Assembly (NCBI RefSeq): GCF_001442625.1
Contig: NZ_LMZQ01000020.1
Location: 62,001 to 126,000, forward strand
From: Pedobacter ginsenosidimutans
GTDB lineage: Bacteria > Bacteroidota > Bacteroidia > Sphingobacteriales > Sphingobacteriaceae
Direction of reading: 5' to 3'
Length of the DNA stretch: 64,000 bases
A program made the position numbers and the translations under genes. This document shows, one piece after another, positions 33,730 through 41,726 of this stretch. The notes under the pieces were generated by a model, which did no database searches, was not told where the DNA came from, and was given only the letters and a program-made list of their open reading frames with translations. The first letter of the stretch is position 1. Each line of letters opens with the position of its first letter.

Positions 33730-35178
33730 CTATTTTTCAATTTCAGACCAATCAAAACGTGGATTTTCTGCTGGCGTTTTAGCCTGTTTCATTAAAGCAT
33801 AAAGTGTTTTTACCATATCAGGGTTTTTAGAAGCAACATCATTCTTTTCACCGATATCTGCTTTTAAGTTATACAACTCTAACTTTTCGGCAGTTCCTTT
33901 GGCTTTAAAACGGATCAACTTCCAATCGCCTTTGGTTACAGCTTCTTTTAGGCCATCTTCGTTAAACTGCCAGTAAAAATATTCATGTTCTTTAGCTGCT
34001 TTTTTACCGCTTAACAAGGGAGAAAAAGATAATCCATCAATATTTTTTGGTGATGCTGTTCCTGTTAGCTCTCCAAGCGTTGGCAATACATCCCAAAATG
34101 CCCATGGCGTTGGATTAACCTGACCCGCAGCGATTTTGCCCGGCGCCCTTACAATTAACGGTACACGGATTCCACCTTCGTACAGATCTCTTTTTACACC
34201 CCTAAACTCACCACTGCTGTTAAAAAACACGGGGTCGGCACCACCTTCTTTGTGCGGGCCGTTATCACTGGTAAAGAAAATATAGGTATCGTTATCCAAA
34301 CCTAATTTTTTGATCAACGCTACAATAGTGCCCACATCAGTATCAAGTTTATTTACCATTGCGGCAAAAGCAGCATGTGGCTGCGCCTGGCTATCATAGT
34401 TCCCTTTTTTCTCAAAAGGTGTTTCAGGCGGGAATTTACTCGAACCATCTGCATTCTGAAACTTCTTCAACAGTTCTGCCGGTACTTTCAACTCGGCATG
34501 TGGAACCGTTAAAGGCAGATACAAAAAGAAAGGCTGATCTTTATTGGCGTTAATAAAATCAACCGCTTTATTTACAATCAGGTCTTCAGTGTATTTTGTG
34601 GTATCAACAGGCACTTCTACTGTTTTACCGCCAACAATTTCGTACAAACGATTGGTATAATAATCGTGTGCATGCGATTGATCCAGATATCCATAAAAAC
34701 TATCAAAACCTTTTAAATGTGGAGCACCTTTACTGTCTTCATCTCCTAAACCCCATTTACCAAACATGCCTGTTTTATATCCGTTTCCTTTTAAACGTTC
34801 GGCCAAGGTGGTATCCTGCGCACGTAAAGCGGCAAGACCATCCTTTGCTTTTGCATTGCCTCTTACCCAGGCATGGCCCATGGTATAACCAGTCATTAAA
34901 GCACATCTTGAAGGTGCGCAAACGGTATTTCCAGAATAGAAACGGGTAAACTTAATTCCTTCTTCAGTTAACTTATCCAGATTCGGAGTTGGAATTTTAG
35001 AATTTGGGTTAAAACTGTGCACATTACCATAGCCGAGATCATCAGCCAGGATAAAAATAATATTGGGTTTCTTTTTGCTTTGGGCTTGTACAGAAGCAAA
35101 ACTGGCCATAAGCGTAGAAAAAGCTATAAATTTTAAAACATTTAGTAAGGGAAAAGATTTCATAAACTCTTGTTTCAC
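33730..35178 (-). CDS. Arylsulfatase-type sulfatase
   Basis: A 482-residue secreted sulfatase with a signal peptide (the Met of MKSFPLLNVL at base 35163 is an equally good start, and cleavage is near VQAQS). Motifs in order: NIIFILADDLGYGNV (calcium-site Asp pair), the maturation motif CAPSRCALMTG (CxPSR, whose Cys must be converted to formylglycine), GKWGLGD, HDYYTNRLY, IFFTSDNGPHKEGG, and GGIRVPLIVRAPGKI. The order and length fit the S1 sulfatase family. It would desulfate a glycan or aryl sulfate in the periplasm. The partner maturation enzyme that usually follows seems reduced to a stub at 33526, so maturation must rely on another gene elsewhere, or the sulfatase is inactive. Confidence 0.9.
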   Translation of the reverse strand: MKQEFMKSFPLLNVLKFIAFSTLMASFASVQAQSKKKPNIIFILADDLGYGNVHSFNPNSKIPTPNLDKLTEEGIKFTRFYSGNTVCAPSRCALMTGYTMGHAWVRGNAKAKDGLAALRAQDTTLAERLKGNGYKTGMFGKWGLGDEDSKGAPHLKGFDSFYGYLDQSHAHDYYTNRLYEIVGGKTVEVPVDTTKYTEDLIVNKAVDFINANKDQPFFLYLPLTVPHAELKVPAELLKKFQNADGSSKFPPETPFEKKGNYDSQAQPHAAFAAMVNKLDTDVGTIVALIKKLGLDNDTYIFFTSDNGPHKEGGADPVFFNSSGEFRGVKRDLYEGGIRVPLIVRAPGKIAAGQVNPTPWAFWDVLPTLGELTGTASPKNIDGLSFSPLLSGKKAAKEHEYFYWQFNEDGLKEAVTKGDWKLIRFKAKGTAEKLELYNLKADIGEKNDVASKNPDMVKTLYALMKQAKTPAENPRFDWSEIEK

Positions 35179-35516
35179 AATGATTATATTTTGGCAAATA
35201 TAATTTTTTGCAAATAATCTACAAACTTACTAGACTTTTATTTTACCTGCTCGAGATTAGCGCAGACGCGTATTTGTAAATACTAAAATACAACTTCGTA
35301 ACATTATTAGGAATATTTTTTTTCTTTAAGCTAAGATTTTATAATTTAGCCGATGCAAAATTGGTGCGGCTGATAAAATAGATGCAGTAAGCAAAACTTT
35401 ACGCGTTAGGCGTGAAAGCAATTAATGTGGTGAGGTCTGGAAAACCTGTTCTCTAGAAGAGATGAAATCGAAGTGACGAACATTTCTTTGGCAGACGCAC
35501 CAATTTTTCATTCAAT
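35179..35516. other. Intergenic region, no gene seen
   Basis: A 338-bp gap upstream of the sulfatase. A GC-richer patch at 35375-35500 has no convincing frame or stem. Confidence 0.4.
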
Positions 35517-36293
35517 TTAAGTTAGGCGGCTAAATTGAAGTACCGATATGCCTTTATGCCGTTTAAAACTCGTGCTAAAATTGGTGGTTTGTTCAAAACC
35601 CAATAGTTCGGCTATTTCATCAACCGTATAATCGCTATGAAGCAACAATTCTTCTGCTTCGCGCATAATCCGATCTTTTATAAGCACTGTTAAGCTTTTT
35701 CCAAGTACACGGTCTAAAAATTTATTTAATCTGCCACTGCTCATCCCCATGCCTTCCGCATAAAACTGAATAGACCTTTCTTGCTTATAAAATTGCTCCA
35801 AAATGGCCCTAAACCTTAATACCTGCTGTAAATCATCCAAGGTTAAAGCAGCAAGATAGCCATCTAAACCAGCCGTAAAACCCAGAAATAATGATAAGTA
35901 CTGCGCTAAAAAGGGCATATCTTTTTTAATATTGATTTCTTTTTTTAGCTGATCGAGCAAACTATAAGTTTTAATTGATTCTTGCGAATCGAGATCCCTG
36001 AAAGACAAATTTAAGAAGAGATTCTTAGCCTGGGGATCTAAGTGCTGAAGTAAAAATTCGGCATACAATAAACTGCTAAAACTGAGCCAATAACCTGAGG
36101 TAATTTCTCCTTCGAGCCTAACCAGGCCTTCTTCAGGAATAAAAAATATCCTACCTTTTAACAAGGGGTAATCGCCAGAATTCATGCATAAAAAGCCATT
36201 CCCCTCACGTACAATCAACATACGCATAGGGTATGCTGCCTGCAACGCACGTTCTCTTTTAAAAAAACCGTTAATTGGCTCTAGCTGTATCAT
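35517..36293 (-). CDS. AraC family transcriptional regulator
   Basis: A 258-residue regulator. The first about 150 residues form a cupin-like sensor region (MLIVREGNGFLCMNSGDYPLLKGRIFFIPEEGLVRLEG). The C-terminal domain has the AraC double helix-turn-helix (MSSGRLNKFLDRVLGKSLTVLIKDRIMREAEELLLHSDYTVDEIAELLGFEQTTNFSTSFKRHKGISVLQFSRL). The target is unknown. It is neighbour to the sulfatase on one side and the cold-shock-domain cluster on the other. Confidence 0.88.
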   Translation of the reverse strand: MIQLEPINGFFKRERALQAAYPMRMLIVREGNGFLCMNSGDYPLLKGRIFFIPEEGLVRLEGEITSGYWLSFSSLLYAEFLLQHLDPQAKNLFLNLSFRDLDSQESIKTYSLLDQLKKEINIKKDMPFLAQYLSLFLGFTAGLDGYLAALTLDDLQQVLRFRAILEQFYKQERSIQFYAEGMGMSSGRLNKFLDRVLGKSLTVLIKDRIMREAEELLLHSDYTVDEIAELLGFEQTTNFSTSFKRHKGISVLQFSRLT

Positions 36294-36415
36294 AACTTAA
36301 GGATAAACAACAGTAAGACCAAATTTATCAGATTTGGTTACAAGTTGCTAAAATAATCTATCATAATGATTAAATTCTATAATACAGGCTATAAGAATCA
36401 AAACATTAATAATCA

Positions 36416-36625
36416 TTAATCCTTCGGATCAACAATTAGTACATTTATTGCAATTGATAATGTTTGATGCAATTCGAAAGAAACCTTTAAACCCTTTTTT
36501 AGATTAAATCCATTTATTGGGCCACTTTGATAAAACAGAACTTCTTCTCCAATATCGTTCCTGATTTTCCCAAAGCCTTCAGTTTCATTATAATAATCTA
36601 TTGTTCCCATTTCTTTTGTCACCAT
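36416..36625 (-). CDS. Divergent cold-shock-domain protein
   Basis: A 69-residue OB-fold protein of the cold-shock type. GTIDYYNETEGFGKIRNDIGEEVLFYQS aligns with the GxVKxFNxxKGFGFI / DVFVH pattern, but the RNP1 aromatics are partly replaced (FGKI for FGFI, VLFYQ for VFVHV). The third member of the left group of the cluster, 104 bp downstream of the next one. RNA binding is likely weakened or altered. Confidence 0.7.
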   Translation of the reverse strand: MVTKEMGTIDYYNETEGFGKIRNDIGEEVLFYQSGPINGFNLKKGLKVSFELHQTLSIAINVLIVDPKD

Positions 36626-36729
36626 TTCGATCCTTTTGCGTTAACTAATATATAGCTAACCCAAAAAACTGTGCCAAATAATAAATAGAACGGTAGTATG
36701 ATACAAAAAGAATCTTCTGTAAGGCCTAC

Positions 36730-36927
36730 CTACGCAGATAGCACCATCACTTTAATGGCCTCGATGCCACTTTTCGTAAATTCAATATCAAACTGAACAA
36801 TATTATTAGGTTTTATCGGATCGATTACACCGCGGGCAAAAACACTCACTTCGCTCCCACCATTTGATGGTGTAATGCTGCCAACACCTTCTTTAGTATT
36901 ATAAAACTTTACTGTACCTAATCTCAT
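36730..36927 (-). CDS. Divergent cold-shock-domain protein
   Basis: A 65-residue protein. LGTVKFYNTKEGVGSITPSNGGSEVSVFARG matches the cold-shock fold with RNP1 changed from KGFGFI to EGVGSI and RNP2 from VFVH to VSVFA. It begins 7 bp after the stop of the canonical CspA-like gene at 36935 and is surely co-transcribed with it. Confidence 0.75.
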   Translation of the reverse strand: MRLGTVKFYNTKEGVGSITPSNGGSEVSVFARGVIDPIKPNNIVQFDIEFTKSGIEAIKVMVLSA

Positions 36928-36934
36928 TGCACCA

Positions 36935-37120
36935 TTAAATCAGTTTTACATTAACCGCATTGGGACCTTTTTTCCCTTGTGCGATTTCGAACTCTACCCG
37001 ATCATTCTGGCTTATTTTATCAGTCAAGCCTGTAACATGAACAAAAACTTCTTCGCCGTCTTCTGTTATAATGAAGCCAAAACCTTTAGATTCATTATAA
37101 AATTTTACTGTCCCTTGCAT
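36935..37120 (-). CDS. Cold-shock protein (CspA family)
   Basis: A 61-residue cold-shock-domain protein, the only canonical member of the cluster: MQGTVKFYNESKGFGFIITEDGEEVFVHVTGL carries intact RNP1 (KGFGFI) and RNP2 (VFVHV), then DRVEFEIAQGKKGPNAVNVKLI. It binds single-stranded RNA or DNA as a chaperone. It lies 7 bp upstream of a divergent copy. Confidence 0.9.
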   Translation of the reverse strand: MQGTVKFYNESKGFGFIITEDGEEVFVHVTGLTDKISQNDRVEFEIAQGKKGPNAVNVKLI

Positions 37121-37188
37121 TTAATTTAGATTTAATACAACAAACATACAAAAACTCAAAAAGATTTAACAATTAAATAGATTTCTAT

Positions 37189-37389
37189 ATGAAATCTATA
37201 GATCAAGCGATAATTAATGATGATTTTGATATTTGGACAAACAAAGCCCACATAAACAAAAGAAGCCGCAGACTGAATCAGCAAATTCCTATTTTATTGC
37301 GTTACACTAAGTATCAACAAAGCACATTTGAATCAAAAGTCGACGAAAACAAGCATTCTTTACCAGCATCGATATCACGATTGTTATAA
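37189..37389 (+). CDS. Possible small protein of unknown function
   Basis: A 66-residue frame divergent from the CspA-like gene, starting MKSIDQAIINDDFDIWTNKAH and rich in basic and polar residues (INKRSRRLNQ). The start follows an AT-rich leader 68 bp from the CspA start. No family is recognised. It may be real because it has a full start and protein-like composition, but it may be chance. Confidence 0.35.
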   Translation: MKSIDQAIINDDFDIWTNKAHINKRSRRLNQQIPILLRYTKYQQSTFESKVDENKHSLPASISRLL

Positions 37390-37621
37390 TATAAGGCAAT
37401 AGAAGTCCTTAATGGTAGAAATTTTATAAAAACTACTCCCTATTAATAAGCACTCAGCTTATATTTACTATTGCACATTCTAAACAACCCTAAATATTAC
37501 AAGGCTGTTTTGAATATCAGAAAATGAATTCTTTTTTATCCGGATACCGAATTTTGCCGCATTATCAAAATAAACCATTCGAAGAGAAAAATTTCTCTTG
37601 AAAAAAGTATTTGAAATTGAA
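37390..37621. other. Intergenic region, no gene seen
   Basis: AT-rich DNA in the middle of the cold-shock cluster without a convincing frame. Confidence 0.35.
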
Positions 37622-37714
37622 CTAACCCTTTTTTCCACTAAAAATCACAAAGAAAACACTAAAACCACCTAAAAGGAAAACTATTCCAAGAATCAAATTT
37701 ACTTTATCGCCCAT
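37622..37714 (-). CDS. Candidate 30-residue single-pass membrane microprotein
   Basis: A minus-strand frame reading MGDKVNLILGIVFLLGGFSV then FFVIFSGKKG. It has a charged N-terminus, one unbroken hydrophobic helix of about 19 residues (7-25), and a Lys-rich end, the layout of a small inner-membrane protein. It lies between two groups of cold-shock genes on the same strand. No Shine-Dalgarno is needed in this phylum. Support is the composition only. Confidence 0.4.
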   Translation of the reverse strand: MGDKVNLILGIVFLLGGFSVFFVIFSGKKG

Positions 37715-37802
37715 TCTGTAAGTTACAGATTAAAATCAGAATGACAATAGGCTGACACAAAATAATTCAAAAAACAACTTGAAGTTGTATGATTTTTAAT
37801 TT

Positions 37803-37985
37803 TTATAGCCTTTTTACACTGATTCCGATGAGGCCGGTTGGTGATGAGATAAGCTGATAACTGACCCGATCGCCAATTTCAAGTCCTTCAGGCCTAAGAA
37901 CCAGAACCCGCTTTTTTAGCTGATCGTCTTCTAAAAAACAGATAGGCTTATCCTTATGAAATGCGACTATGGTTCCCGTTGCCAT
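37803..37985 (-). CDS. Highly divergent cold-shock-like protein
   Basis: A 60-residue frame from MATGTIVAFHKDKPICFLEDD. The opening GTIVAFHKDKPICFLEDDQ and the ending GDRVSYQLISSPTGLIGISVKRL keep the strand pattern and the late GDxVxF..ts.G..AxxV element of cold-shock proteins, but both RNP motifs are lost. The frame is open 20 more codons upstream. The chosen start matches the family N-terminus. Confidence 0.55.
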   Translation of the reverse strand: MATGTIVAFHKDKPICFLEDDQLKKRVLVLRPEGLEIGDRVSYQLISSPTGLIGISVKRL

Positions 37986-38080
37986 GCGTGTGAAATCAAT
38001 TATATTATCATAACTGATTTTAAATAGCCTAAACGGGACGCTCAAAGAAGAGATTAAGCAGAATTTTAAAATCGAAATCT

Positions 38081-38305
38081 TTATACTAAAGTTTTGGGTC
38101 TCACCTTAAGTTTAACTATACCCATTATGTTTTTAGCAACTACTCCTCTTTTAGTAATAGCCGTATCAAATTCGACTGTACTTCCAACATACAAACCTTT
38201 TGCTTTGCAATCTACTATATCAAAATAGATGCTTTCTAAAACCAAATATTGAGAGATTAAACCGAAACCTCTTTCTTTATTGTAAGCTGTTATTACTCCA
38301 GTCAT
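38081..38305 (-). CDS. Divergent cold-shock-domain protein
   Basis: A 74-residue protein. MTGVITAYNKERGFGLISQY corresponds to GxVxxYNxxKGFGFI with RNP1 close to intact, followed by IYFDIVD in place of VFVHxxx, and VGSTVEFDTAITKRGVVAKNI. First gene of the minus-strand cold-shock cluster. Confidence 0.72.
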   Translation of the reverse strand: MTGVITAYNKERGFGLISQYLVLESIYFDIVDCKAKGLYVGSTVEFDTAITKRGVVAKNIMGIVKLKVRPKTLV

Positions 38306-38582
38306 CGTATTATTTTTCAGAGTGTATACTATATAAAATTAACATTATCAATACAATACCTATTGAACAGTAGAGATTCTCAAAGAAAAAATAGATAACC
38401 ATAATAAATTTGTTGATGTATGAATTTTGACCGAAAACGTTTTATAATTTCATTTTGAATCTAAATTCAGTCATCCTATAAATAAGTTATTCTGTTTTGA
38501 CATTATTCGCATAAATTTTGATACAATACCTCAGGCTATAAAACTATATCCTATATTTATTCAAAATACCTTAATCAAATAA

Positions 38583-41294
38583 ATGAAAACAACCTTTACC
38601 CTACTGTTATCTGCCATTGCATTTGTATTAATATCGGCAACAACACTAAACAAAAACATTTACGAAAGCAGGGCTTTCGAATTTTTCCCCAAATATAAAA
38701 TAGACACACCAGATCAAGACCGTTTTATAAAAGTGACGCTTGCGCAAGGAGAATTTACAGAGCCTACCGAAATGACCATCCTCCCTAACCTGGATATTTT
38801 GGTAGCACAGCGCAGAGGTGAAGTATTGATTTATAAAAACCAGACAAAAAAAATTAAAGAAGCTGTTAAACTTGATGTTTATTTTAAAACTAATACCCCT
38901 AATGTTAATGCAGAAGAAGGTTTATTGGGCATGGCTGCCGACCCAAAATTTGCCATAAACAATTATGTTTATCTTTTTTATAGCCCTTTTGATAAATCTG
39001 TAAACCGATTATCCAGGTTTAAGCTGGTAAACGATCAGATTGTAAAAGAATCAGAAAAGATCGTTTTAGAGTTCTATTCTCAGCGCGAAATCTGCTGCCA
39101 TACCGGAGGATCTATTGCTTTTGGTTCAGACAATTTACTTTATGTATCTACTGGAGATAACTCTACCCCTTTTGATGCCCCAAAACAGCAATACGTAAAT
39201 AAAGGCTATGCGCCGCTTGATAACAGAAAAGGTTTTGAACAATACGATGCCAGAAGATCTGCCGGAAACACCAACGATTTGAGAGGTAAAATTTTAAGGA
39301 TCAAGGTAAATGAAGATGGCACTTACAGCATCCCGGAGGGTAACCTTTTCCCGAAAAATGATCCAAAATCCAAACCCGAAATTTATGTAATGGGTGATAG
39401 AAATCCTTATCGGATTTCAGTAGATCAAAAAACTAACTTTTTATATTGGGGGGAAGTTGGTCCTGATGCTTCTAATGATGACGCTTTAAGAGGCCCCAGG
39501 GGATATGATGAAGTAAACCAGGCAAGAAAGGCTGGTAACTTTGGCTGGCCGTTATTTATAGGCAATAACTACCCATATAAAGCTTACGATTATACCAATG
39601 GAGCCAATGGCAATGCTTTTGATCCTGAAAAGCCAATTAACAATTCGCCAAACAATACAGGTTTAGAACAACTTCCACCTGCGCAACCTGCTTATATCTG
39701 GTATCCGTATGGCGAATCGAAAGAATTTCCACAGGTAGGCTCAGGTGGCCGCACCGCAATGGCTGGGCCAGTTTATTATGCAACTGCAAACTCACCCTAC
39801 CCCGCTTACTATAACGGAAAACTGATTATTTACGAATGGGTACGTGGATGGGTTAAAGCCGTAACCATGAATGCACAGGGTGATTATGTAAGCATGGAAC
39901 CTTTTATGTCTAATGTTTCTTTAGCTGCTCCTATTGACATGGAATTGGGTCCCGATGGGAAATTATATATTCTGGAGTATGGTAAAGGTTGGTTTACCAA
40001 AAACCCTGACGCAGCAATTACGAGGATTGATTATTTAAAAGGAAATCGACCTCCATCAGTTGAAAGTTTAAATATTGCTAAAACAAGTGGATTACTTCCT
40101 TACAAATTAACCGCAACTGTTACGGCTAAAGATCCAGACGGAGATGCTTTGACTTACGTTTGGAACCTCGGAAAAGGAATTACTAAAACTACTAACACAC
40201 CAAGTTTACAATATACCTTTACTAAAGCAGGCGAATATCCGGTAAGTGTTACTGTAATTGATAAAAGTAAAGCTTCTGTAAAAAGCCAGGTTGTACCAGT
40301 TTATGCAGGGAACGAGCATCCAACTGTAGCTATTGACTTAGCTGGAAACAAAAGCTTTTATTTCCCGAATAAACCAGTTGATTACAAGGTTTTAGTAAGC
40401 GATAAAGGTGCTAAAGTGAATAACAGCCGCATTTATATTTCCAACACCTATACCGAAGGAACGGATTTAGCAGGAGCAGAATTGGGCCACCAACAAGCAG
40501 CACAAACCCTTGTGGGTAAAACGCTAATGTTAAAATCTGATTGTAGCACTTGCCACAAAGAGGCTGCTGTTTCCATCGGTCCTGCATTTAATAAAATTGC
40601 AGCAAAATATAAAAACGATAGTAAAGCGGTTGATTATCTGGCTTCGAAGGTAATTGGCGGCAGTCAAGGTGTTTGGGGAGAAGTACCCATGCCTGCACAC
40701 ACTGCGATGAAAGAAGCTGAAGTGAAAAAAATTACGGAGTGGATTATGACTTTAGGCAATAAAGAAGCGGCTAAAGCATCCCTTCCAACTGCAGGCAAAA
40801 TCATTCCACCAGCTGCCGCAGATAAGAAGAAATCAGTTTTAACTTTAAAGGCAACTTATACAGATGCAGGAGGTACAGCATTAAAAAAACCGTTAACCAC
40901 GACAGAAGTGATCAACCTGAAAAGTAATGTAATTGATGCGGATGATATCAAAGATTTTGGCGGTTTTCAACGAAAAGATGTGTTTGGTGGAGAAAAACTT
41001 GTTTTAACTAAAGATAATGGCTGGTTAGCCATTAAAAATGTCGACTTAACTGGCATTTCGGGCTTTGGTTTTTCATTTTTAAATCTTGATCCTGGATCAG
41101 ATGGCGAAATCGAGATCAGATTAGATGATAGCAAAGGTATTATGATAGGCAAATCTACCTTTAGAAAAAGTATTCCGATCAACATGCTTTCAGATGGAAA
41201 ATTCCATTCCATTTATTTTGTGTTCAAAGAACTAAAAACAGGCGACAAAAAGAACAGACCGATTATTCAATCAATAACAGTAGAACCTAAATAG
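38583..41294 (+). CDS. PQQ-type sugar dehydrogenase / PKD / cytochrome c fusion protein
   Basis: A 903-residue exported multidomain protein. A signal sequence covers about residues 1-22. A glucose/sorbosone dehydrogenase-like six-bladed propeller (about 40-485) contains EGLLGMAADPKF, REICCHTGGSIAFG, LRGKILRIKVNEDG, MGDRNPYRISVD and the end PDGKLYILEYGKGWFTKN. A PKD-like domain follows (about 490-575, DPDGDALTYVWNLGKG). A class I cytochrome c comes next with CSTCH near residue 653 and the axial Met in PMPAHTAM near 700. The C-terminal 120 residues are beta-rich and CBM6-like (GGFQRKDVFGGEKLVL, EIEIRLDDSKGIMIG). It probably oxidises a sugar and passes electrons through its own haem. Such fusions are common in Bacteroidota. 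No PQQ biosynthesis gene is nearby. Confidence 0.85.
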   Translation: MKTTFTLLLSAIAFVLISATTLNKNIYESRAFEFFPKYKIDTPDQDRFIKVTLAQGEFTEPTEMTILPNLDILVAQRRGEVLIYKNQTKKIKEAVKLDVYFKTNTPNVNAEEGLLGMAADPKFAINNYVYLFYSPFDKSVNRLSRFKLVNDQIVKESEKIVLEFYSQREICCHTGGSIAFGSDNLLYVSTGDNSTPFDAPKQQYVNKGYAPLDNRKGFEQYDARRSAGNTNDLRGKILRIKVNEDGTYSIPEGNLFPKNDPKSKPEIYVMGDRNPYRISVDQKTNFLYWGEVGPDASNDDALRGPRGYDEVNQARKAGNFGWPLFIGNNYPYKAYDYTNGANGNAFDPEKPINNSPNNTGLEQLPPAQPAYIWYPYGESKEFPQVGSGGRTAMAGPVYYATANSPYPAYYNGKLIIYEWVRGWVKAVTMNAQGDYVSMEPFMSNVSLAAPIDMELGPDGKLYILEYGKGWFTKNPDAAITRIDYLKGNRPPSVESLNIAKTSGLLPYKLTATVTAKDPDGDALTYVWNLGKGITKTTNTPSLQYTFTKAGEYPVSVTVIDKSKASVKSQVVPVYAGNEHPTVAIDLAGNKSFYFPNKPVDYKVLVSDKGAKVNNSRIYISNTYTEGTDLAGAELGHQQAAQTLVGKTLMLKSDCSTCHKEAAVSIGPAFNKIAAKYKNDSKAVDYLASKVIGGSQGVWGEVPMPAHTAMKEAEVKKITEWIMTLGNKEAAKASLPTAGKIIPPAAADKKKSVLTLKATYTDAGGTALKKPLTTTEVINLKSNVIDADDIKDFGGFQRKDVFGGEKLVLTKDNGWLAIKNVDLTGISGFGFSFLNLDPGSDGEIEIRLDDSKGIMIGKSTFRKSIPINMLSDGKFHSIYFVFKELKTGDKKNRPIIQSITVEPK

Positions 41295-41355
41295 TCGGTG
41301 TTGTCGTCATTCCCGTAAAGGCGAAAATGCAATATCATGGAGTTAAGCACAGTTG

Positions 41356-41455
41356 TTGTCAGCCTGAGCTTGTCGAAGACCTTTTAGTAACGAAAACAAA
41401 AAAACATTTGTCCTTCGACAGGCTCTCCATAGGAGTCCTTTGGACAGGATGACAA
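41356..41455. repeat. Dispersed palindromic repeat, full copy
   Basis: Reads TTGTCAGCCTGAGCTTGTCG, GAAGACCTTTTAGTAACGAA, then CTTCGACAGGCTCTCCATAG and GGACAGGATGACAA. Reverse-complemented, it matches 32974-33051 over most of its length, including the AATGTTTTTTGTTTTCG core, with a 20-bp extension containing AGTCCTTTGGAC. Confidence 0.75.
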
Positions 41456-41536
41456 TGTTTTTTGTTTTCTCCTTAATTTAATGACATTGGGCTGGAATCT
41501 TAATGCAAATAGAAAATACCGCTAAAGCATTAAGAT

Positions 41537-41650
41537 TATCTTCGATGAGCAATCGTGGTTCCCAATCACCCCGATACCTATCGGGGTGGGAATGGCCGCA
41601 TCGTAAGATATTGTGCCCGAAACTTACTTACAATAGGTTTCGGGTTTTTT
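41537..41650 (+). ncRNA. Candidate structured small RNA with its own terminator
   Basis: A long nested hairpin: TATCTT (41537-41542) pairs with AAGATA (41605-41610), CGATG (41543-41547) with CATCG (41599-41603), GGTT and CCCA with TGGG, AA and CC (41557-41564 with 41587-41597), and a tip of CCCCGAT with ATCGGGG (41569-41575 with 41580-41586). Six bases later comes a Rho-independent terminator. No protein frame explains it. An asymmetric bubble (41548-41556) interrupts the stem. One option to test is a 6S-type RNA (the 6S-Flavo family); another is a mobile palindrome. The signal recognition particle motif is absent. Confidence 0.45.
41616..41650 (+). terminator. Rho-independent terminator after the structured element
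   Basis: CCCGAAAC (41616-41623) pairs with GTTTCGGG (41637-41644), followed by six T. The plus-strand T run gives the direction. No protein gene ends just before it, so it supports a small RNA transcript. Confidence 0.75.
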
Positions 41651-41696
41651 ATTGTAAAAAAACACCGTTTATTACCCGCTATTAAATCAGCAATAA

Positions 41697-41704
41697 TATC
41701 TTTG
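41697..41704 (+). promoter_or_regulatory. Candidate -7 box of the HAD phosphatase operon
   Basis: TATCTTTG matches TAnnTTTG exactly, 22 bases before the start codon at 41727. No clear -33 TTG is seen at the right spacing. Confidence 0.4.
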
Positions 41705-41726
41705 CAGCAAATGTTAAAGGATTTCC

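Noticed and set aside
41537..41610. Signal recognition particle RNA
   Set aside because: The conserved apical motif (GGUCAGG ... GGAAG-type loop with AGCAGC) is absent and the tip is a plain CCCCGAT/ATCGGGG hairpin.
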